Shown here in pieces: positions 1-3,510 of a stretch of 6,379 nucleotides of DNA. The stretch is from Bacteroidales bacterium (GTDB taxonomy: Bacteria > Bacteroidota > Bacteroidia > Bacteroidales > UBA7960): the NCBI GenBank assembly GCA_007131895.1, contig SLPR01000417.1, positions 1-6,379 on the forward strand, written 5' to 3'. Under the pieces are notes generated by a model. The model was given only the letters and a program-made list of their open reading frames with translations. It did not search any database and was not told the DNA's origin. The first letter of the stretch is position 1. The number at the start of each line of letters is the position of its first letter. The position numbers were made by a program, and so were the translations under genes.

Positions 1-379
1 ATTGAGCGGGAGTATCTTTCTGGTTGGTTCTGAGATTAAGCGCTTTGTTAAAAATTGATATCAGGAGATTCAATTCATGCATTCTTTGTTTGAAAATTTC
101 AGACCATGAAATATCATGAGACAATGTATAATAAGTTTTTCTGTCACCCGGTTCGGTAATGGGTTTGATAAATTTTACCTGGATAAGTGATTTTACATTG
201 GTGCTGATAGAACTTTTGCTGGCCTGAAGAACCTGTGTAAGTTCCTCAAATGAAACCCTCTCTTTGTCGGATACCATCAAAAAACCCAGAATTCTTCCTG
301 CCATTCTTGTCATACCAAGAGATTCAAAGAATATCCCGGTTTCTTCTATAAATGTGCTTCTTTCGTTTATTGTGGGCAT
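1..379 (-). CDS. GbsR/MarR-family winged-helix transcriptional regulator, C-terminus cut by window edge
   Basis: Reading the minus strand from the ATG at 379-377 gives 126 codons open to the window edge, so the C-terminus is missing. The start MPTINERSTFIEETGIFFES followed by LGMTRMAGRILGFL (about residues 21-34) is the N-terminal helix pattern of the GbsR branch of the MarR superfamily. A winged helix follows: the recognition-helix region ASKSSISTNVKSL is at residues 53-65, and the wing FIKPITEPGDRKTYYTL is at about 70-86. Family members are usually about 150-180 residues, so perhaps 30-50 residues lie outside. Such proteins are dimeric cytoplasmic DNA-binding repressors, often controlling their own gene and a neighbouring transport or stress gene. 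The ligand and target cannot be told here. The gene is transcribed away from the plus-strand gene at 809, so that spacer is a natural place for its operator (inference). The family call is solid; the specific function is unknown. Confidence 0.82.
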   Translation of the reverse strand, partial: MPTINERSTFIEETGIFFESLGMTRMAGRILGFLMVSDKERVSFEELTQVLQASKSSISTNVKSLIQVKFIKPITEPGDRKTYYTLSHDISWSEIFKQRMHELNLLISIFNKALNLRTNQKDTPAQ

Positions 380-406
380 AGTCTATAATATTTTATGGTT
401 AGACCA

Positions 407-414
407 CAAAGATA
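407..414 (-). promoter_or_regulatory. Candidate Bacteroidota -7 promoter element for the GbsR/MarR-type gene
   Basis: On the minus strand this reads TATCTTTG, a full match to the Bacteroidota -7 consensus TAnnTTTG. It lies 27 bases upstream of the ATG, leaving a leader of about 20 nt. No good TTTG -33 box is seen 19-21 bases further upstream (the region reads TTCACAG), so the call rests on the -7 match and the position. Confidence 0.42.
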
Positions 415-430
415 ATGATTTTTCTTAAAT

Positions 431-448
431 GTTCTGTGAAGAAAGAAC
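431..448. promoter_or_regulatory. Inverted repeat GTTCT-N8-AGAAC upstream of the regulator gene
   Basis: Perfect 5-bp arms (431-435 and 444-448) flank an 8-base spacer. A further AGAAC follows at 453-457. The repeat falls where the -33 region of the minus-strand promoter would be, a plausible place for an autoregulatory operator. The arms are short and could arise by chance in this AT-rich spacer. Confidence 0.22.
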
Positions 449-613
449 AAAAAGAACTTAACTGATTATACCTGAAAATTACTTAAATGACTGTTATGTA
501 ATCTTATTAGCAATTTGTCTGGTTGTGGAACATATAGCCATTCTCGTTCCAATATTGCTAAGTAACACAAAAAGAGACAAATAAGGTTTCGTTGATGCCG
601 AACCAACCGAATA

Positions 614-655
614 GACTGTACGCTCATGTACAGTGACTGTACGGAGATGTACATA
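614..655. repeat. Tandem 21-bp direct repeat, each unit carrying a TGTAC-N6-GTACA palindrome (operator-like)
   Basis: Two adjacent 21-bp units (614-634 and 635-655) both start GACTGTACG, share ATGTACA and match at 16 of 21 positions. Each unit contains an inverted repeat with a 6-base spacer. Unit 1 has ACTGTAC (615-621) and GTACAGT (628-634), 7-bp arms. Unit 2 has TGTAC (638-642) and GTACA (649-653), 5-bp arms. The conserved positions are the arms and the variable ones are mainly the spacers, as expected for two half-site pairs bound by a dimeric regulator. The 21-bp period is two helical turns, placing two dimers on the same DNA face. A TTTCTTTG promoter-like sequence follows at 658-665. 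The binding protein is unknown; the divergent GbsR/MarR-type regulator is one candidate (inference). Confidence 0.62.
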
Positions 656-713
656 TATTTCTTTGTGAGCTAAAACTCATGCCAGTTTGGTACTTGCTTT
701 TCTCCTTGCAAAT

Positions 714-750
714 GATTGCTTGTCTATCCAATCTAATGTAGACTGCAATC
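714..750 (+). promoter_or_regulatory. Candidate leader stem-loop upstream of the 224-residue protein gene
   Basis: GATTGC (714-719) pairs with GCAATC (745-750), and GTCTA (722-726) pairs with TAGAC (739-743). A TT/T internal loop separates the two stems, and the apical loop is 12 bases. This gives 11 base pairs in total, ending 58 bases before the ATG at 809. If transcription starts near 670 the structure would be in the 5' leader. No riboswitch class is recognised and no attenuator U-tract follows. Confidence 0.35.
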
Positions 751-776
751 CAACAAAGAACCCTCCCGATGGTTAT

Positions 777-790
777 GTTATTATAATAAC
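777..790. promoter_or_regulatory. Perfect 14-bp AT-rich palindrome just upstream of the start codon
   Basis: GTTATTATAATAAC equals its own reverse complement. It lies 18 bases before the ATG at 809 and so could be an operator or influence initiation. AT-rich palindromes of this size occur by chance fairly often, so this is a weak call. Confidence 0.22.
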
Positions 791-808
791 TCACTAAAAA
801 CCAATAAA

Positions 809-1483
809 ATGAAATATTCCATAAAGATTAATTCAGTAAAAACAGTTGAAGAACTTTTAGGCTCATGGACCGACGAGGACTTTAAAGAGTTGTTGAAACG
901 ATTCGAGTACCCCGATGCCGACAAGCTTAAACCACAGGAGTTGAAAGAATATCTCGCTATGGCTGTTGCTGATTTTGAGCCCAGCGAGGCAGCAGCTATT
1001 CTTCTTGATTATAAACTTTCGGATACATTAGCCGAGGGACAAATTGATAATATTTCACACGAAATGTTGCGGGAAAAAGTTGCAGAAAACTATTCTGATA
1101 TTTCTATTCACCGGACGTTGTTTAATATCAATCAGCTCCTTTATAAGGCTTTCAATGGGAAGTTTCCCAATACAAAGGCGCAGCTGTTGGATTTTGAATT
1201 AAAAGCGGAAGATGGTCAGGAAAATGAAATAACCAAAGAGCTGGTTTTAAAAGCCCTCAAATCCGGTCTTTCAGACAATAACCTTATTGTCCGTTTGTTT
1301 CAAGACCAACTGGAAGGCAAAGCCCCATTTACTGAAGCCGAAGGAATCGTATGGGAATTGGAAAGCAAGCCCAACAACCAGTATGTGCTTACCACCTCCG
1401 AAAAATGGCTGAAAGAGGAAGATTTTGAAAAACTGGAATTCGAATCAACCGTGATTCCCTATGAGGGAGAGGAGGATGAATAA
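809..1483 (+). CDS. Acidic, mostly helical, cytoplasmic protein of unknown function (224 aa)
   Basis: A complete frame runs from ATG at 809 to TAA at 1481-1483. The start is preceded by the A-rich stretch ACTAAAAACCAATAAA, as is usual in Bacteroidota that initiate without a strong Shine-Dalgarno. I do not recognise the family. There is no signal peptide, hydrophobic membrane segment, cysteine cluster or nucleotide-binding motif, which suggests a soluble cytoplasmic protein. The composition is strongly acidic and ends EGEEDE. Residues 1-60 contain an amphipathic helical stretch (TVEELLGSWTDEDFKELLKR). Residues 85-175 are also helical in character (HEMLREKVAENYSDISIHRT, then LVLKALKSGLSDNNLIVRLF). 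The tail from about 180 (EGIVWELESKPNNQYVLTTS, then EKWLKEEDFEKLEF) may form a small beta-plus-helix end. The gene stands alone between a divergent regulator and a convergent secreted-protein gene. Regulation could involve the palindromes at 614-655. Coding status is well supported; function is unknown. Confidence 0.85.
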   Translation: MKYSIKINSVKTVEELLGSWTDEDFKELLKRFEYPDADKLKPQELKEYLAMAVADFEPSEAAAILLDYKLSDTLAEGQIDNISHEMLREKVAENYSDISIHRTLFNINQLLYKAFNGKFPNTKAQLLDFELKAEDGQENEITKELVLKALKSGLSDNNLIVRLFQDQLEGKAPFTEAEGIVWELESKPNNQYVLTTSEKWLKEEDFEKLEFESTVIPYEGEEDE

Positions 1484-1536
1484 CCGGACCGGAACTGTAG
1501 TCAGAACCAGAACTCAAGTCCGGACCGGACGGGTGC
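1484..1536. repeat. REP-like GC-rich palindromic element, copy 1 (expanded)
   Basis: The element begins immediately after the stop codon at 1483. It shares two blocks with copy 2 at 1624-1659: the 13-base CCGGACCGGAACT (1484-1496) and a 27-base block (1510-1536) with a single difference. Between them it carries 18 extra bases (1497-1514), an imperfect duplication with an 18-bp period. Its core GTCCGG-A-CCGGAC (1518-1530) is a perfect palindrome around one base. The outer CCGGAC (1484-1489) can also pair with GTCCGG (1518-1523). The GC content contrasts sharply with the flanks, suggesting a dispersed repeat family. Confidence 0.68.
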
Positions 1537-1549
1537 TTATACAATGCAA

Positions 1550-1580
1550 GTGAGGGTATGACTTCAAGTCATGCCCTCAC
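1550..1580 (+). terminator. Strong 14-bp stem-loop in the convergent spacer, probable 3'-end/terminator structure
   Basis: GTGAGGGTATGACT (1550-1563) pairs with AGTCATGCCCTCAC (1567-1580) across a 3-base loop. The only imperfect pair is T1557 with G1573. In plus-strand RNA this is a tolerated G-U wobble, while in minus-strand RNA it becomes an A-C mismatch, so the structure favours the transcript of the gene ending at 1483. No U-tract follows on either strand, so it is not a textbook intrinsic terminator. A 3'-end stabiliser or a bidirectional block between converging genes is equally possible. Confidence 0.5.
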
Positions 1581-1596
1581 TAAAATGTTGATTGCG

Positions 1597-1621
1597 AATG
1601 GATTTGTATCGAAAATTCATT
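1597..1621 (+). other. AT-rich imperfect stem-loop between the hairpin and REP-like copy 2
   Basis: AATGGATTT (1597-1605) pairs with AAATTCATT (1613-1621) across a 7-base loop, again with one pair that is G-U only in plus-strand RNA. It is weak on its own, but it adds to the concentration of foldable sequence in this short spacer. Confidence 0.22.
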
Positions 1622-1623
1622 AG

Positions 1624-1659
1624 CCCGGACCGGAACTCAAGTCCGGGCCGGACGGGTGC
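1624..1659. repeat. REP-like GC-rich palindromic element, copy 2 (compact)
   Basis: CCCGGAC (1624-1630) and GTCCGGG (1641-1647) form a perfect 7-bp inverted repeat with a 10-base loop. Overlapping it is the 13-bp palindrome GTCCGG-G-CCGGAC (1641-1653). The sequence then ends GGGTGC, as in copy 1. The 27 bases 1633-1659 match 1510-1536 except at 1647 versus 1524, which is exactly the unpaired centre of the palindrome. It lies 17-52 bases past the stop of the minus-strand secreted-protein gene and could fold at the 3' end of that transcript. Confidence 0.68.
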
Positions 1660-1675
1660 CTTTAATAAAACCAGA

Positions 1676-3280
1676 TTATTTGGTGATTTGCAATTTCCTC
1701 ATTTCAACTCCCTTGTCGGTTTGAATCTGAACAACGTAAATTCCGGTAGGCAATTGGGTTTGTATTTTCACCTTGTTGCCGGTTGTAGCTATGCTATAAA
1801 CCTTTTTACCGGTAATATCAAAAATAGCTAACGTATGGATGTTGTTGTCTGCAGCAATGGTAAACTGATTGGCCGCAGGGTTGGGATAAATGTTCAGAAA
1901 AGGCTGCAAAACGGGTTGCACTGAAGTGTAAATTTCAATATCAGCTGCAAACCGGGGTACAATCTGAAGAGTTTCAAAATAGGTCAGTACTACTCCTGTA
2001 ATGTTTATGGGTTGCACAGGAACAGGTTCGCCAATGTAATCTACATTGAAGAAATCGGTTCTGACAACAAACTCATTTGTACCATCAGTGATGGTATAGT
2101 TAGAACCATTTACAAATACCGCACCCGGCTCTATGCCCGTAAATACTGCATTGTTAAGAATGATGAGCCTGGCCTGGTCGTTCTGGGTAATGTCGGGGAT
2201 AGTCATGGTTACAGGGGCAACAGGTGTGTTCTCCGTTGATGGGGCCGTGTTTTGCTCAGGTTGAAACCTTACCATATCCCTGAAAATATCAATTGTTCCA
2301 ACAACGTTGGTAATGACATCATAAAGTTCGTAGGAGGTAGAAATGATACCCGGGCTGTCATCAATAAGAATAGCTGCAGTTTCATCCTGGATAAATTTCC
2401 GGTTGCGAAAGCCATCCATGGCCACAATTACAGCGTTGCCGGTGTAGATATATACCGTTTCATCAGCAGGCTTTTCGCGCAATTCTGCCAGGGTAGCCAC
2501 TTCAATTACTTCAAGGAAGGTAAAAGTTGCTTCAGCCACATCGCTGTCGTCCAGATTATCGGCTGTAGCATATGCATACAAGGTGGTGGTTTCAGTTAAA
2601 ACTACCGGCTGGGTAAATTCAATCCATGAGTCTTGATCTCCCGTTGTGCTGTAATAGACAGTGGCATCCGGGGTTGTGGTTGTTATATTGACTTCCACCG
2701 GGCTATAAAAACTTCCACCATTCGGGCTGAATATTGGCTTGCTCACCTGGGTAACTTCACCATCAAAAGCGGTCCAGCTTATATTGTCCAGGACAATTTG
2801 CTGGTTGCCATCAGCTCCGTAAAGGCGTAAAATCAGGTCAAAAGTTCCGGGAATATCAATATCATCCACAACAAAAGGAATAACTGTGTCATCAGCGCCT
2901 TCGCCAAAGGCAGGCTCAAACTGCTGAATGACGGCTCCGTTAATTACCAGCTCAAGTTTGCGCTGTGTATTTCCTGTGAAAGCTTTCCTTGTGTCAACGA
3001 CGAAATTGCCGATTCCACCGGTTATGGTTGCTGAAAGGCTGCTGGGTTCGTCTGCTCTTCTGAGCATGATGCCTTTACCGTCAATGGGAAAATCTCCCTC
3101 GTCTCTGGCATGCACGTACGTCCAGGTAATGTTGTTGTTACCTTCAAAAGAGCCGTTCGTGTAGGATGCAGTAAGGTTGGCATTGTCAAAGTTTTCGAAT
3201 CCCTGACCAATGCTTTTCTGGCTGAAAAGTATAAGGGATACAGCGAAAAGACCAACAGAAAGAAGTAAATGTTTTTTCAT
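1676..3280 (-). CDS. Secreted multidomain T9SS protein: beta-sandwich, chitobiase-C-like, OB-fold-like module and sorting tail (534 aa)
   Basis: I place the start at the ATG at 3280-3278, because it begins a classic signal peptide (MKKHLLLSVGLFAVSLILFS, cleavage near residue 26 after SIGQ). An in-frame ATG at 3376 would add 32 residues ahead of it and sits inside the candidate promoter. Modules in order: residues about 27-173 are a beta-sandwich seen in many secreted Bacteroidota proteins (IDGKGIMLRRA, AFTGNTQRKLELVINGAVI, ending VLDNISWTAF). Residues 181-255 resemble the chitobiase/beta-hexosaminidase C-terminal-type domain (PIFSPNGGSFYSPVEV, ATVYYSTTGD, TTTLYAYA). Residues 258-452 are an OB-fold-like module (ATLAELREKPAD, AMDGFRNRKF, AAILIDDSPGII). 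Residues 460-534 are the T9SS type A sorting domain (IYPNPAANQF, IFDITGKKVY, TGIYVVQI, MRKLQITK). Expected route is Sec, then T9SS, then cell surface or medium. No catalytic site is recognisable, so adhesion or binding is the guess. It lies 230 bases downstream of the large secreted-protein gene but has its own promoter. Confidence 0.88.
   Translation of the reverse strand: MKKHLLLSVGLFAVSLILFSQKSIGQGFENFDNANLTASYTNGSFEGNNNITWTYVHARDEGDFPIDGKGIMLRRADEPSSLSATITGGIGNFVVDTRKAFTGNTQRKLELVINGAVIQQFEPAFGEGADDTVIPFVVDDIDIPGTFDLILRLYGADGNQQIVLDNISWTAFDGEVTQVSKPIFSPNGGSFYSPVEVNITTTTPDATVYYSTTGDQDSWIEFTQPVVLTETTTLYAYATADNLDDSDVAEATFTFLEVIEVATLAELREKPADETVYIYTGNAVIVAMDGFRNRKFIQDETAAILIDDSPGIISTSYELYDVITNVVGTIDIFRDMVRFQPEQNTAPSTENTPVAPVTMTIPDITQNDQARLIILNNAVFTGIEPGAVFVNGSNYTITDGTNEFVVRTDFFNVDYIGEPVPVQPINITGVVLTYFETLQIVPRFAADIEIYTSVQPVLQPFLNIYPNPAANQFTIAADNNIHTLAIFDITGKKVYSIATTGNKVKIQTQLPTGIYVVQIQTDKGVEMRKLQITK
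1925..2509 (-). repeat. Shared OB-fold-like module, copy in the 534-residue protein
   Basis: This segment encodes residues 258-452 of the 534-residue protein. Aligned by hand to the module encoded at 4309-4890 it has nearly equal length, almost no gaps and about 65% identity. The longest identical runs are AVIVAMDGFRNRKF and NYTITDG, with YELYDVIT, NVDYIGE and VPRF also kept. Secondary-structure character and the YTGxAVIVAMDG...FxQDxTAAILIDD pattern suggest an OB fold like DUF5689- or YhcR-type modules of secreted Bacteroidota proteins. That family name is tentative. Confidence 0.6.
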
Positions 3281-3373
3281 AAAAGTGGGAGTTAAAGGTG
3301 AATGTTTTGTTTGGATTTTGTTGAACACCTGAAAGAACAAGGTTGCCAAGGGTTGCTTTTCAGATATACAATA

Positions 3374-3381
3374 CAAAATTA
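3374..3381 (-). promoter_or_regulatory. Candidate -7 promoter element for the 534-residue secreted protein gene
   Basis: The minus strand reads TAATTTTG, a full match to the Bacteroidota consensus TAnnTTTG. It lies 93 bases upstream of the ATG at 3280, giving a leader of roughly 85 nt. No clear TTTG lies 19-21 bases further upstream. The element supports independent transcription and argues against translation starting at 3376. Confidence 0.48.
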
Positions 3382-3444
3382 GATAAAATAAACGAGCGAA
3401 TATGTTAAGTCAGCAGGATAGCATAAATTTATTGTTTATCTGAT

Positions 3445-3479
3445 AAAAAAGGCTGCTCCCTGAAAAGAGAGCAGCCTTT
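3445..3479 (-). terminator. Intrinsic terminator of the large secreted-protein gene
   Basis: On the minus strand an 11-bp perfect stem, AAAGGCTGCTC (3479-3469) with GAGCAGCCTTT (3458-3448), encloses a 10-base loop. The stem's closing Ts run on into the bases at 3447-3445, making TTTTTT in all. It begins 32 bases after the stop at 3511-3513. The form is canonical Rho-independent and oriented for the minus-strand gene. It should separate that gene from the downstream secreted-protein gene. Confidence 0.9.
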
Positions 3480-3483
3480 GAGA

Positions 3484-3498
3484 TTTCCCAATGGGAAA
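3484..3498. other. 15-bp palindrome in the 3' untranslated region
   Basis: TTTCCCA-A-TGGGAAA is a perfect inverted repeat around one base, lying between the stop codon (3511) and the terminator (3479). A one-base loop disfavours a tight hairpin. A chance occurrence or a protein-binding palindrome are both possible. Confidence 0.2.
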
Positions 3499-3510
3499 AT
3501 CAGTGAGTTA

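Larger units (their letters stand above)
380..808. other. Divergent intergenic spacer (429 bp), no convincing gene
   Basis: This spacer separates the minus-strand regulator from the plus-strand gene at 809. It holds the regulator's candidate promoter near 407-414, an AGAAC inverted repeat at 431-448, tandem TGTAC palindromes at 614-655, a candidate stem-loop at 714-750 and a perfect AT palindrome at 777-790. A 62-codon minus-strand reading frame at 466-654 is judged non-coding. For the plus-strand gene, the best -7-like candidate is TTTCTTTG at 658-665, one mismatch from TAnnTTTG, directly after the palindromes. No -33 partner is clear. Apart from these, 460-610 shows nothing recognisable. 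Confidence 0.6.

Noticed and set aside
466..654. Minus-strand 62-codon reading frame in the divergent spacer, beginning MYISVQSLYMSVQS
   Set aside because: Its repetitive start is just the translation of the 21-bp palindromic direct repeat at 614-655. The remainder has no recognisable pattern, and its upstream region lacks a convincing promoter. A regulatory reading of that DNA explains it better.
1484..1659. CRISPR array or integron attC-like site
   Set aside because: There are only two copies of unequal length, with one containing an internal expansion. There is no regular spacer and no adjacent cas or integrase gene. A REP-like element is the simpler reading.
3022..3255. 77-codon minus-strand frame overlapping the start of the 534-residue protein gene
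   Set aside because: It lies in another frame of the same strand across the signal peptide and first beta-sandwich, and has no domain pattern of its own.
3281..3376. Longer start at 3376 for the 534-residue protein
   Set aside because: It would place 32 residues ahead of a textbook signal peptide, and the start codon falls inside the TAATTTTG promoter match. The ATG at 3280 is preferred.
3484..3498. Palindrome TTTCCCAATGGGAAA as a second terminator
   Set aside because: A one-base loop cannot form a stable hairpin of that length and no T-run follows directly. The real terminator is at 3445-3479.
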